Shown here: positions 1 through 10,109 of the stretch, one piece after another
Numbering within the stretch: position 1 is the first letter of the stretch
Layout of the letters: the number at the start of each line of letters is the position of its first letter
Assembly (NCBI RefSeq): GCF_034096925.1
Contig: NZ_JAWZSQ010000025.1
Coordinates: forward strand, 5,951-69,950
Direction of reading: 5' to 3'
Length of the DNA: 64,000 bases
DNA from: Patulibacter defluvii
GTDB lineage: Bacteria; Actinomycetota; Thermoleophilia; Solirubrobacterales; Solirubrobacteraceae
The notes under the pieces: model-generated
What the model was told of the DNA's origin: nothing
Databases searched by the model: none
What the model saw: the letters and a program-made list of their open reading frames with translations, nothing else
Position numbers and translations under genes: made by a program

Positions 1-2
1 AG

Positions 3-374
3 GAGCACGCCGCCGCGGTCGCCGAGTTGCCCGGCGACGGTCGCGAGCTGAGCGTGCTGGCCGCGGCCCGCGCCCACGTCGACGCGGTCGACCGCCAGAT
101 CGCCTTCGCCTCCCGCGTCCTGCGCGCGGTCGACGACACCTGGGCCTCGGAGCAGCGGCGGCTGCTGCGCTGGTTCGACGGTCCCGAGGCGCTCGGCGGC
201 CCCGAGGTCGCCGACCACCTGCGGCGGACCGGCGAGCACTGGGCCTGCCACGCCGTCGACGCGATGGCGCTGGTGCGCGGCTACTCCCGCACCGCCCGCC
301 ACGAGCCGACCGACTGGAGCGGCGACCCCGGCCTCCGCTTCGACGACCGCGACTGGTCGCGGCTGCTGCGCTGA
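3..374 (+). CDS. Hypothetical protein, C-terminal fragment (5' end outside window)
   Basis: The frame is open from the first bases of the window to a TGA at 372-374, so only the last 123 residues are visible. Visible features are an Ala/Arg-rich helical stretch, a Trp-containing segment (WASEQRRLLRWF) and a region with His and Cys (GEHWACHAVDAM). I see no signal peptide, membrane segment or family signature in this part and do not recognise the protein. A TTG at 27 could serve as an internal start, but the codon pattern continues upstream of it, which favours a truncated longer gene. It converges on the minus-strand gene ending at 394. Confidence 0.6.
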   Translation, partial: EHAAAVAELPGDGRELSVLAAARAHVDAVDRQIAFASRVLRAVDDTWASEQRRLLRWFDGPEALGGPEVADHLRRTGEHWACHAVDAMALVRGYSRTARHEPTDWSGDPGLRFDDRDWSRLLR

Positions 375-393
375 CCCGCGGGCCGACCCGGAT

Positions 394-1929
394 TCAGCGG
401 ATCGCGAGCGGCCGCCAGGCCAGCCGCCGCTGCTGGCTCCAGACCGACACCCGGTAGCGGCCGGCGGCCAGCGCGGGCACGCGGCCGACCGCGCGTCCGT
501 CCCGCAATCGCAGCGTCCGCCGGGCGGCGATCCGCAGCGGACCGCCGCTGCCCGTCGCCTCCACCGCCACGAACCGCAGCTCGATCCGGTCGCCGGCAGC
601 GGTCGCTGCGACGGCGATCGCCGTGCCGCTGCGGGCCGGGGACGGGAACGCGATCCGCGCCGTCGGCGTCAGCGGCGGCCGGCCGACCGGGGTCGCCGCC
701 CCGCGCGGCAGCCAGACCAGGCTGGTGCCGAAGGTCTGGTAGCCGGAGTAGCGGCCGCGCATCCACGCCACCCCGCCGGCGAGCGGGAACGGCCGCACGT
801 TGGCGGCCGGCGAGCGACGGGTGATCGGGGCCGCGCTCCAGCCGTCCGGCGTCCGCATCCAGCGGTCGATCTCGTGGACGCCACCGATCGCCCGCGACAG
901 CCAGGCGACCGTCGGATCGCGCGGGTCGAGGGCGATCCCGCCCGAGTAGCGCTGCTCGCGGGCGTCCTCGGTGAAGGCCGGCCCGGCGTGGGCGATCGCC
1001 TCCTCGCTCCAGCGGCGGCGGTCCGGATCCCAGCGCGCCCAGCGGTAGACGTGGTCGCGGACGCTCGGGAAGGTGGCGTAGGCCAGCACCGGCCGCCCCT
1101 GCCGGTCGACGGCCAGGTCGTGGATCCAGGCCCCGCCGTGGCGCCGCTCGGGCAGCACCACGTCGCCCGCGGTCGAGGCGATCCGGTCGCGGCCGGGGAC
1201 GCCCAGGCGGCGCCCGTCCTGGCGGTAGAGGACGCCGTCGCGGAGCACCGCGTGGCGGACCCCGCTGCGGCCCTGGCGCGGGTGCTTGAGCGTCCACGCC
1301 AGGTGGATCCCGTCGGCGGCCGCGGCGTACTTCACGTAGCGCACGTAGGGCGTCGCGGGGTCGAACAGCCGCCGCGCCGGTCCCCAGTGGTCGCCGTCGT
1401 CGGCCGACACCGCGAAGGTCGCGTGCGAGCCCGAGCCCGACCAGAACAGGTAGAGCCGGTCGTCGGACCGGACCGGGTTGGGGTAGGTGTAGCCGGGCCG
1501 ACCGCCGGGCGGGTTCGGCGGCGCCTGGGTCGCCGGTCCCCAGGCCCCGACGTCGCGGCCGACCGTCGTCCGCTGCTCCAGCGACGCGCCGCGGTGGCCC
1601 GACCAGAAGGCGGTCAGCCGTCCGTCGCGGCGGACGTAGAAGGCCGGGTTGTCGTGGTCGTTGCGCTCCAGCCGCTCCTGCAGCACCGCCCGCCGGCCGG
1701 TGAGGTCGCCGACCATCACCGAGCCGTCGTCGGCGACCCAGCCGAGCACCGTGGTGCCGCCGTAGTCGATCGCCCGCGGATCGGCGAACCAGCCCCAGGC
1801 GCCGACCTCGGCGATCGTGACCGGCTCGTCGGCGGCCGCCGCGCCCGCTCCGGCCGCCAGCAGCAGGACCACGGCGGCGACCGCCCGCGCTCCCCGTCCC
1901 CCTGATCGACCGCGTCCCACCCGCGGCAC
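394..1929 (-). CDS. Secreted BNR/sialidase-like beta-propeller protein
   Basis: A 511-residue product starting with an Arg-rich n-region, a hydrophobic Ala/Val/Leu core and an AAADEP-type cleavage region, so it is probably exported. The body has repeated Trp/Gly/Asp strands (GWVADDGSVM, AFWSGHRG, YLFWSGSGSH, WTLKHPRQG), as in BNR_4-type repeat proteins that fold as six-bladed propellers and often bind or cleave glycans. No catalytic triad of a true sialidase can be assigned. The C-terminal 80 residues look like a small beta-sandwich (GRYRVSVWS). The listed start is GTG at 1929. A TAGGGT -10 box at 1933-1928 lies 7 nt before a second in-frame GTG at 1920, which may be the true leaderless start. 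Substrate unknown. Confidence 0.72.
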   Translation of the reverse strand: MPRVGRGRSGGRGARAVAAVVLLLAAGAGAAAADEPVTIAEVGAWGWFADPRAIDYGGTTVLGWVADDGSVMVGDLTGRRAVLQERLERNDHDNPAFYVRRDGRLTAFWSGHRGASLEQRTTVGRDVGAWGPATQAPPNPPGGRPGYTYPNPVRSDDRLYLFWSGSGSHATFAVSADDGDHWGPARRLFDPATPYVRYVKYAAAADGIHLAWTLKHPRQGRSGVRHAVLRDGVLYRQDGRRLGVPGRDRIASTAGDVVLPERRHGGAWIHDLAVDRQGRPVLAYATFPSVRDHVYRWARWDPDRRRWSEEAIAHAGPAFTEDAREQRYSGGIALDPRDPTVAWLSRAIGGVHEIDRWMRTPDGWSAAPITRRSPAANVRPFPLAGGVAWMRGRYSGYQTFGTSLVWLPRGAATPVGRPPLTPTARIAFPSPARSGTAIAVAATAAGDRIELRFVAVEATGSGGPLRIAARRTLRLRDGRAVGRVPALAAGRYRVSVWSQQRRLAWRPLAIR

Positions 1930-2005
1930 CCTAGACGGCAGGGGGCAGGCACCGCGGCCGGGTAGCGTGGGACCCGTCCCGTCCGCTCCCCCCGGAGGTC
2001 TCCCG

Positions 2006-3736
2006 ATGAACGTCGCCGAGCAGTTCGTGCAGGTCCTGCGCCAGGCCGGCGTCGAGCGCGTCTACGGCGTGGTCGGCGACAGCCTCAACCCGATCGTCGA
2101 CGCGATCCGCCGCGCCGACGGGATCGACTGGGTCCACGTCCACAACGAGGAGGCGGGCGCCTTCGCCGCGGCCGCCGAGGCCCAGCTGACGGGCCGGCTG
2201 GCCGTCTGCGCGGGCAGCTGCGGGCCCGGCAACACCCACCTGATCCAGGGTCTCTACGACGCCCAGCGCTCGGGGGCGCCGGTGCTGGCGCTGGCCTCGC
2301 ACATCCCCTCCGAGCAGATCGGGACCGGCTTCTTCCAGGAGACCCACCCCGAGCGGCTGTTCGTCGACTGCAGCGTCTTCTGCGAGACGATCGGCCGCGC
2401 CGAGCAGATGCCGCGGATCCAGCGGGTCGCGATCCAGCGGGCGCTCGGCGACCGCGGCGTCGCCGTGCTGGTGGTGCCGGGCGACGTCGCCGACCTGCCG
2501 ACCGCCCACCCGACCGGCGAGGGGGCCTTCGTCAGCGAGCGCGCCGCCGCCGCGCCGCCGGCCGCCCAGGTCGAGGCGCTGGCGGCCGCGATCAACGCCG
2601 CCGAGACGGTCGCGATCTTCGCCGGCACCGGCGCCCGCGACGCCCGCGACGAGCTGCTCGACCTGGCGGAGACGGTCAAGGCCCCGATCGGCCACACGCT
2701 CCGCGGCAAGGAGGCGATCCAGCACGACAACCCGTTCGACGTCGGGATGAGCGGCCTGCTCGGCTACGGCGCCTGCTACGACGCGATGCACGAGGCCGAC
2801 CTGGTGCTGCTGCTCGGCACCGACTTCCCCTACGACGCCTTCCTGCCCGGCCGCAACACCGCCCAGGTCGACCACGACCTGGCCCGCCTCGGCCGCCGCA
2901 CGCCGCTCGACGTGGCCGTCCACGGCGACGTCGGGGCGACCCTCCGGGCGCTGCGGCCGCTGGTCCACGCGAAGCCCGACCGGAGCTTCCTCGACGGGAT
3001 GCTGCGGCGCCACGAGAAGGCGCTGCGAAACGTCGTCGACGCCTACACCGGCGACCTCCGCCAGCGGACCCCGATCCACCCGGAGTACGTCGCCGACGTG
3101 CTCGACGAGCTGGCCGCCGAGGACGCGATCTTCACCGTCGACACCGGCATGAACAACGTCTGGGCCGCCCGCTACCTGACGCCGAACGGGCGCCGGCGGG
3201 TGCTCGGGTCGTTCCTCCACGGGACGATGGCCAACGCGCTGCCGCACGCGATCGGCGCCCAGTTCGCCGAGCCGGGCCGGCAGGTGGTGTCGATGTCGGG
3301 CGACGGCGGGCTGGCGATGCTGCTCGGCGAGCTGCTGACGCTCCGCCGCCACGCGCTGCCGGTCAAGGTCGTCGTGTTCAACAACTCGACGCTGGGGATG
3401 GTGAAGCTGGAGATGCTGGTCGAGGGGCTGCCCGACTTCGGGACCGACCACGACCCGATCGACTACGCGATGATCGCCCGCGGCGTCGGGCTCGAGGCGG
3501 TCCGGATCGAGCGGCCGGAGGAGTTGCGCGACGGGCTCGCCCGGGCGCTGTCGGCGCCCGGCCCGGTGCTGGTCGACGTCGTCACCGACCCCAACGCGCT
3601 CTCGATGCCGCCGCACGTGACCGCGCAGCAGATCCGCGGGTTCGCGACCGCCGCCGGCAGGACGGTGCTCGGCGGCGGCGTCGGCAAGATGCTCGACCTG
3701 GCGAAGGCGAACCTCCGCAACGTGCGCGGCGTCTGA
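2006..3736 (+). CDS. poxB: Thiamine-diphosphate-dependent pyruvate oxidase / pyruvate dehydrogenase (quinone), PoxB-like
   Basis: The 576-residue product is close to the 572 residues of E. coli PoxB, a peripheral membrane flavoenzyme that decarboxylates pyruvate to acetate and CO2 and passes electrons to quinone. The N-terminal pyrimidine domain has the ThDP-activating glutamate in HNEEAGAFAAAAEAQ (about residue 46). The central domain would bind FAD. The C-terminal domain shows the ThDP motif GDGGLAML (about residue 431) ending in VVVFNN. The extreme C-terminus (GKMLDLAKANLRN) resembles the membrane/lipid-binding helix of PoxB. The start is ATG at 2006 with GGAGG at 1994-1998; a TAGCGT -10 at 1963-1968 gives a leader of about 30 nt. 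It is monocistronic. Acetolactate synthase is a related alternative, but the C-terminal helix favours PoxB. Confidence 0.88.
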   Translation: MNVAEQFVQVLRQAGVERVYGVVGDSLNPIVDAIRRADGIDWVHVHNEEAGAFAAAAEAQLTGRLAVCAGSCGPGNTHLIQGLYDAQRSGAPVLALASHIPSEQIGTGFFQETHPERLFVDCSVFCETIGRAEQMPRIQRVAIQRALGDRGVAVLVVPGDVADLPTAHPTGEGAFVSERAAAAPPAAQVEALAAAINAAETVAIFAGTGARDARDELLDLAETVKAPIGHTLRGKEAIQHDNPFDVGMSGLLGYGACYDAMHEADLVLLLGTDFPYDAFLPGRNTAQVDHDLARLGRRTPLDVAVHGDVGATLRALRPLVHAKPDRSFLDGMLRRHEKALRNVVDAYTGDLRQRTPIHPEYVADVLDELAAEDAIFTVDTGMNNVWAARYLTPNGRRRVLGSFLHGTMANALPHAIGAQFAEPGRQVVSMSGDGGLAMLLGELLTLRRHALPVKVVVFNNSTLGMVKLEMLVEGLPDFGTDHDPIDYAMIARGVGLEAVRIERPEELRDGLARALSAPGPVLVDVVTDPNALSMPPHVTAQQIRGFATAAGRTVLGGGVGKMLDLAKANLRNVRGV

Positions 3737-3739
3737 CCG

Positions 3740-4774
3740 CTACCAGTGGATGCCGCGCGTCATCCGCGCGAACGTCTCGCCCGCGCGGCCGATCTCGGCG
3801 TCGCTGTGCTGCGGGTCCGGCTTGCCCTTGGCGGCCTTCGAGTCGGGGAACAGGTGGTAGCCGCGGTTGCGGACCGCGTCCATCACCTGCGGGTTGAGCG
3901 CGTCGGCGAACGCCGCCACCTGCCCGATCGGCGAGCCGAGCCGCCGCGGGCGGTAGACGATCGCGTTGGCCAGCACGTCGGCGGCCTGCTCCGGCGTCAG
4001 CGTCGGGAACTTGTCGTAGAGCGTCGTCGGGGCGATCATCGGCGTCCGCACCAGCGGCATGTGGACCGTGGTGAAGCGGACGTTGTCGTCGTGGGCCTCG
4101 GCCTGGATCGCGTCGGAGAGCGTGTCGAGCGCCGACTTCGACGCGATGTAGGCGCCGAACCGCGGCACCCGCGTCTGGACTCCGATCGAGCTGACGTTGA
4201 TCACGTGGCCGGACTTCCGCTCGCGCATCCCCGGCAGCAGCTTCAGGATCAGCCGCAGCGGCGCGAAGTAGTTCAGCTGCATCGTCCGCTCGAAGTCGTG
4301 GAAGCGGTCGTAGGAGAGCGCGACCGAGCGGCGGATCGAGCGGCCGGCGTTGTTGACCAGCACGTCGACCCGGCCGTAGGCGGCGATCACGTCGTCGGCC
4401 AGCTGGTCGATCGCCTCCAGGTCGCTGAGGTCGGTCGGGTGGACGTGGGCGGTGCCGCCGACCGCCTCGACCGCGGCCTGGGCCTCCTCCAGCTTCTCGC
4501 GCCCGCGGGCGACGAGGATCACCGTGCCGCGCGCCGCGCCGATCTTCTCGGCGGTCGCCAGGCCGATCCCCGACGACGCCCCGGTGATCAGGATCACCTT
4601 GTCGGCGACCGCGTCCTCGAGCGAGCGTGGGCCGTTGATCACCCGGTCCAGCAGGTGGGTGCCGTAGACGGGGCGGTAGCTGCCGGCGTTGCCCATCGGG
4701 GTGTTCGCCAGACGGGTGACGGTGCCGATCGGTCGGCTGACGACCTTGGGAAGCCGGGGAAGGCGCGGGGCCAT
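3740..4774 (-). CDS. Short-chain dehydrogenase/reductase (SDR), acyl-chain type
   Basis: A 344-residue SDR with an N-terminal extension of about 55 residues before the Rossmann fold. The cofactor motif TGASSGIG is at residues 64-71, NNAG at 141-144, the catalytic serine in VSSIGV around 195, and the Y209-x3-K213 dyad in YIASK. The acidic/basic pattern after strand 2 (VARGREK) favours NADP(H). It lies 48 bp downstream of the acyl-CoA synthetase gene ending at 4823, in the same direction, so the two probably form an operon acting on an activated fatty or hydroxy acid. A paralogue with the same extension and the shared segment VRFT.VHMPLVRTPMIAP is encoded at 57843-58895. The 3' end meets poxB with only 3 bp between stops. 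Confidence 0.85.
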   Translation of the reverse strand: MAPRLPRLPKVVSRPIGTVTRLANTPMGNAGSYRPVYGTHLLDRVINGPRSLEDAVADKVILITGASSGIGLATAEKIGAARGTVILVARGREKLEEAQAAVEAVGGTAHVHPTDLSDLEAIDQLADDVIAAYGRVDVLVNNAGRSIRRSVALSYDRFHDFERTMQLNYFAPLRLILKLLPGMRERKSGHVINVSSIGVQTRVPRFGAYIASKSALDTLSDAIQAEAHDDNVRFTTVHMPLVRTPMIAPTTLYDKFPTLTPEQAADVLANAIVYRPRRLGSPIGQVAAFADALNPQVMDAVRNRGYHLFPDSKAAKGKPDPQHSDAEIGRAGETFARMTRGIHW

Positions 4775-4822
4775 ATGGTTGCTCCTGGGGACGGTTCGAG
4801 GTGAAGGGGTTCGCGCTGGCGC

Positions 4823-6496
4823 TCAGACGTCCTGCTGGCCGTCGTCGTGGGCGGCCAGCTCGCGCTTGAGGACCTTGCCGGTCGGGTTGCGGGGGAGGGC
4901 CTCGACGAAGATCACGTCGCGCGGGGTCTTGTAGCGGGCGAGGTTGTCGCGGACGTGCTGCTTGATCTCGTCCTCGCTGATCCCGTCCGGCTCGTGGGGG
5001 ACGACGAAGGCCCGCAGCCGCTGGCCGAACTTCGCGTCCTCGACCCCGATCACGGCCGCCTCGCGGACCGCGTCGAGCCCGCCGATCAGGTCCTCGACCT
5101 CGGCCGGGAAGACGTTCTCCCCGCCCGAGACGATCATGTCGTCGTCGCGGCCGTCGATGAACAGCAGCCCGCGCTCGTCGAAGTGGCCGACGTCGCCGGA
5201 CGACAGCAGCCCGTCGACGATCTCCTTGTGGCCACCGCCGGTGTAGCCCTCGAAGGCGATCGCGTTGCCGACGAAGACCCGGCCGACGGTCCCGGGCGCG
5301 GCCTCGCCACCGGACTCGTCGATCACCTTCACGATCGCGCCGCGCGGCACCCGGCCGACGGTGGCGGGGTCGGCCACCAGGTCCTCCGGGGTGGCGATCG
5401 TGGCGAAGGCGACCTCGGTCGAGCCGTAGAGGTTGTAGAGCACCGGGCCGAGGTCCTGGAGCGTCCGCTTGGCCAGCTCCGCGCCCAGCGCCGAGCCGGA
5501 GACGAAGACGATCCGCAGCGAGCCGAGGTCGTCGCGTTCGGGGTGGGCGGCGCGCTCGTCGAGCAGCCGCGCGAGCATGATCGGGACCACGATCAGCGCG
5601 GTCGTGCCGTGGGCGGCGACGTCGCGCAGCACCTGGTCGGGGTCGAACTTGCGGCGCAGGATCAGGGTCGATCCGAGGCCGACGCCGATCATCCCGTGCA
5701 GGAACCCGAGCGCGTGGAAGAGCGGCGCGCAGACGGCGGTCACCTCGCCCGAGCGCAGCGGCACCTTCGAGAGGATCCCGCCGATCGGGGCCAGCGAGTT
5801 CGGCTGGTCGCGGGGCGCGCCCTTCGGGGTCCCGGTGGTGCCGCTGGTCAGGATCACGAACGACGACTTGCGCTCGGGCCGCGGCGGCTCGCCGTCGGGG
5901 CCGGTCGCGATCAGGTGCTCGAGCGTGTCGGGCGCCGGATCGCCGTCGGGGTCGTCGTCGGTCCAGGCCCGCCAGCGGCCGAGCGGCGGGTCGATCCCCT
6001 CCAGGAAGGCCCCGTACTCGTCGTCGTGGACGAGCATCCGGGTGCCCTCGCGCTCCGAGACCTCGCGGATCTGGGGGCCGGCGAAGTCGGTGTTGAGGAA
6101 GATCGCCCGCGCCCCCGCCTTGGCGCAGGCGAAGGTCGCGTCGAGGAACCAGCGGTGGTTGCGGCAGAGGATCGCGACCCCGTCGCCGGGCCGCAGGCCG
6201 CGCGCGGTCCAGGCGTTGGCCAGCGCGCTGCTGCGGCGGTCGAGCTCGCCGAAGCTGACCGTGCCGCGGTCGTCGATCACCCCGGGCCGGTCGCCGTGGC
6301 GGGCGGCCGCGATCCGGATCGACGCCCCCAGCAGCCCCCAGCGCTCGAGCGCCCGCAGCGCGGCGACCGCCTTGTGCGGCGCGACCGGGGCGATCAGCCC
6401 GGCCCGCACCAGCGTCAGGGCGAAGTGGGCCTCGTCGTTCGCGCGCCCGGCCAGCTGGGTCGCGCCGGTCAGCAGCGATCGCGGGTTCGGGGCCAT
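4823..6496 (-). CDS. Acyl-CoA synthetase, AMP-binding (FadD-like)
   Basis: A 557-residue member of the ANL superfamily that would activate a carboxylic acid to an acyl-adenylate and then an acyl-CoA. Visible motifs are the P-loop TSGTTGTPKG, the YGSTE acid-binding motif, the hinge region SGDVGHFDERG, and the C-terminal catalytic lysine context PRNPTGKVLKREL. The architecture resembles mycobacterial FadD12-type ligases, which often sit beside an SDR as here. The start is ATG at 6496. A TAGGCT -10 box (6508-6503) ends 6 nt before it, with no Shine-Dalgarno, so the mRNA is probably leaderless. Substrate chain length cannot be read from the sequence. Confidence 0.9.
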   Translation of the reverse strand: MAPNPRSLLTGATQLAGRANDEAHFALTLVRAGLIAPVAPHKAVAALRALERWGLLGASIRIAAARHGDRPGVIDDRGTVSFGELDRRSSALANAWTARGLRPGDGVAILCRNHRWFLDATFACAKAGARAIFLNTDFAGPQIREVSEREGTRMLVHDDEYGAFLEGIDPPLGRWRAWTDDDPDGDPAPDTLEHLIATGPDGEPPRPERKSSFVILTSGTTGTPKGAPRDQPNSLAPIGGILSKVPLRSGEVTAVCAPLFHALGFLHGMIGVGLGSTLILRRKFDPDQVLRDVAAHGTTALIVVPIMLARLLDERAAHPERDDLGSLRIVFVSGSALGAELAKRTLQDLGPVLYNLYGSTEVAFATIATPEDLVADPATVGRVPRGAIVKVIDESGGEAAPGTVGRVFVGNAIAFEGYTGGGHKEIVDGLLSSGDVGHFDERGLLFIDGRDDDMIVSGGENVFPAEVEDLIGGLDAVREAAVIGVEDAKFGQRLRAFVVPHEPDGISEDEIKQHVRDNLARYKTPRDVIFVEALPRNPTGKVLKRELAAHDDGQQDV

Positions 6497-6502
6497 GTGC
6501 CC

Positions 6503-6508
6503 AGCCTA
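6503..6508 (-). promoter_or_regulatory. Leaderless-type -10 box of the acyl-CoA synthetase/SDR operon
   Basis: TAGGCT on the minus strand is followed by 6 nt and then the ATG at 6496. This spacing puts the predicted transcription start on the start codon. The same layout recurs before many other genes in this window. Confidence 0.5.
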
Positions 6509-6553
6509 TGCCGGCGGCGGGCGCCTGTCAGGCGGGTCTCGGGAGGGATCCCG

Positions 6554-7312
6554 TCACCAGACGCCGCGCAGCAGGCCGCCGTCGACCGGGATCGCCGTCC
6601 CGGTCACGTAGGACGCCTGCCGCGAGCAGAGGAAGGCGGCGACCGCGGCCATCTCCTCCGGCCGGCCCAGCCGCCCGGCGGGGACCGCGCTGCGGGCGGC
6701 CTCCTCGGCCCGCTCCAGCGACCCGCCCCAGGCCGCCGCGATCCGGCCGGTCGCGATCTGGCCGGTCAGGAGGCTGTTGAGCGTGACGCCGTCGCCGGCG
6801 ACCTCGCGGGCGAGGGTCTTGAAGGCGCCGAGCGCGGCCGAGCGCTCGGCGTTGGAGAGCATCAGCGCCGGGATCGGCTCGCGGACCGAGCTGGAGACGA
6901 CGTTCACCACCCGTCCCCAGCCGCGCTCGCGCATCCCCGGCAGCACCCGCCGCAGCAGCGCCATCGGCGAGCGGACCAGGTGCCGGTGGGCGGCCTCCCA
7001 CTGCTCGTCGTCGAAGGCCAGCGGGTCGGCGTTGGGCGGCGGCCCGCCGGTGTTGACGATCGCGATCTCGACCGGTCCGTGCTCGGCCTCGACCCGGTCG
7101 ACGAGCGCGTCGGCGCCGGCCACGTCGCCGGTGTCCCAGGCCACGTGGCCGGCCGCGCCCAGCTCGGCCGCGGCGGCCGCGGTCCGCTCGGGATCGCGCG
7201 AGCTGACGATCACCCGCGCGCCCTCGGCCACCAGCGCCGCGGCGATCGCGCGCCCGATCCCCGCCGACGCGCCGCCGACGATCGCCACCCTGCCGTCGAT
7301 CCCCAGGTCCAT
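6554..7312 (-). CDS. SDR family oxidoreductase
   Basis: A classical 252-residue SDR. The nucleotide-binding turn is GGASAGIGRA near the N-terminus, followed by SSRD after strand 2, NTGGPPP in place of the usual NNAG, a serine-rich strand NVVSSSVREP, and a C-terminal PVDGG typical of FabG-like enzymes. The usual YxxxK dyad is not present in standard form: the corresponding segment reads LSNAERSAALGAFK, so the catalytic Tyr is absent and only a Lys is retained. This places it with atypical SDRs, or makes it a non-canonical enzyme. ATG at 7312 is the only start that gives a normal SDR N-terminus; the open frame upstream is antisense to the ABC-F gene. It is 20 bp downstream of that gene and may be co-transcribed with it. 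Confidence 0.8.
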   Translation of the reverse strand: MDLGIDGRVAIVGGASAGIGRAIAAALVAEGARVIVSSRDPERTAAAAAELGAAGHVAWDTGDVAGADALVDRVEAEHGPVEIAIVNTGGPPPNADPLAFDDEQWEAAHRHLVRSPMALLRRVLPGMRERGWGRVVNVVSSSVREPIPALMLSNAERSAALGAFKTLAREVAGDGVTLNSLLTGQIATGRIAAAWGGSLERAEEAARSAVPAGRLGRPEEMAAVAAFLCSRQASYVTGTAIPVDGGLLRGVW

Positions 7313-7332
7313 CGACCCAGTATCGCGGGGTC

Positions 7333-8988
<1,656 letters not shown>

Positions 8989-9084
8989 GCGGTTCCCTCC
9001 GGGGAGCGGGCCGGACGGCGGAGGGGCGACGCAGGTGGTTCGTCCTCCCCGTCGGCCGGTGGGCGACGGACGGACAGCCGCGGC

Positions 9085-9101
9085 GACCGGGCGGACCGGT
9101 C
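9085..9101 (-). promoter_or_regulatory. Stem-loop in the leader of the ABC-F gene
   Basis: A 6-bp perfect arm pair (GACCGG / CCGGTC) with a 5-nt loop sits about 100 nt before the ABC-F start. A six-codon frame (ATG at 9138 to TGA at 9121, MRSSR) lies upstream of it on the same strand, without an obvious Shine-Dalgarno. Leader-peptide attenuation is known for resistance ABC-F genes; here it is only a possibility. Confidence 0.25.
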
Positions 9102-9177
9102 GGCGAGTTCGGGGCGGCTGTCAGCGGGAGGAGCGCATAGGAGGCCCGGCGGGCCGCCCTCGACGGTAGCAGAGGCC

Positions 9178-9199
9178 CCCGCGGCCGCGCGACCGCGGG
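9178..9199 (-). terminator. Terminator-like hairpin after the enoyl-CoA hydratase gene
   Basis: Perfect 7-bp arms CCCGCGG / CCGCGGG with an 8-nt loop start 14 bp beyond the stop at 9213. There is no U-tract, which is common for actinobacterial terminators. Confidence 0.55.
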
Positions 9200-9212
9200 A
9201 GCCCCTGGCGGG

Positions 9213-10109
9213 TCAGCCGGCGGCGTAGCGCTCGACGTCCTTCTCGGCGGCCGGGAAGCGGTGGATCGCGTCGGCGAAGTCGCCGTTGACGAAGCACTGC
9301 GGCTCGGCGAACTCCTCGGCCACCAGGGCGTGGTCCCAGCTGCTGTCGGCGGCCTGGCGCAGCAGCACCTTGGTCAGCTGCAGCGCCTGCTCCGGCTGGG
9401 CGGCGACCAGCCCGACCCAGCGGTCGACCGCGGCGTCGAGCTCGGCGGCGGGGACGACCTCCTGGACCAGGCCCAGGTCGAGCGCCTCGGCGGCGGAGAT
9501 CGGCTCGCCGGTCAGGTAGCGGGCGAACGCGCCGGCGCGGCCGAGCGCCCGCGTCATCGTCCACGAGGTGCCGACCTCGGGCACCAGGCCGATCCGGCCG
9601 AACGCCGGCACCAGCACGGCGCGGTCGGTCGCCACGACCAGGTCGGAGGCGAGCGCGAAGGCGAGGCCGACGCCGGCGGCGGGACCGTCGACGGCGGCGA
9701 TCACCGGCGCCTCGCTGCGGGCGATCGCGCGCACGACGCCGCCGAACTCGCGCCGGATCCACCGCCAGATGCTGGCGGTGCCGTCGCGGTCGTCGGCGTG
9801 GCGCAGCTGGCGGACCGCGGCCTCCATCATCGCCAGGTCACCGCCGGCCGAGAACGCCTGGCCGCCGCCGCGGACGACAATCGCGCGCACCTCGGGGTCG
9901 CGGCCGAAGCGCTCCAGCGCCTCGCGCAGCGGGACCACGATCTCGGGGATCAGGGTGTTCAGGCGCTGGCCGTCGCCGAGCACGAGGTCGACGCGGGCGC
10001 CGTCGCGGCGGACGTCGACGGCCGAGTCGCGCTGGCCCTGGGCGACGAGGCCCTCGTAGCGCAGGTAGCCGGCGGTGCCGCGGTGACGGTCGCTGCTGGT
10101 GGTGGTCAT
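9213..10109 (-). CDS. Enoyl-CoA hydratase/isomerase family protein (crotonase fold)
   Basis: A 298-residue crotonase-fold protein. The first oxyanion-hole segment is FSAGGDLAMM and the second is GPAAGVGLAFALASD. Of the two catalytic glutamates of hydratases, the one in the second segment is absent (GVGLAFAL rather than a Glu-containing helix), while the downstream one is kept in IGLVPEVG. With a single acidic residue, isomerase or another crotonase activity is as likely as hydration. The start is ATG at 10109, sharing the tetranucleotide ATGA with the stop of the upstream TetR gene, so translation is coupled and the regulator probably controls it. Likely role: fatty acid or aromatic acid beta-oxidation. 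Confidence 0.85.
   Translation of the reverse strand: MTTTSSDRHRGTAGYLRYEGLVAQGQRDSAVDVRRDGARVDLVLGDGQRLNTLIPEIVVPLREALERFGRDPEVRAIVVRGGGQAFSAGGDLAMMEAAVRQLRHADDRDGTASIWRWIRREFGGVVRAIARSEAPVIAAVDGPAAGVGLAFALASDLVVATDRAVLVPAFGRIGLVPEVGTSWTMTRALGRAGAFARYLTGEPISAAEALDLGLVQEVVPAAELDAAVDRWVGLVAAQPEQALQLTKVLLRQAADSSWDHALVAEEFAEPQCFVNGDFADAIHRFPAAEKDVERYAAG

Noticed and set aside
1931..3616. A 561-codon minus-strand open frame opposite poxB
   Set aside because: Low-complexity translation typical of antisense frames in high-GC DNA; poxB accounts for the region.
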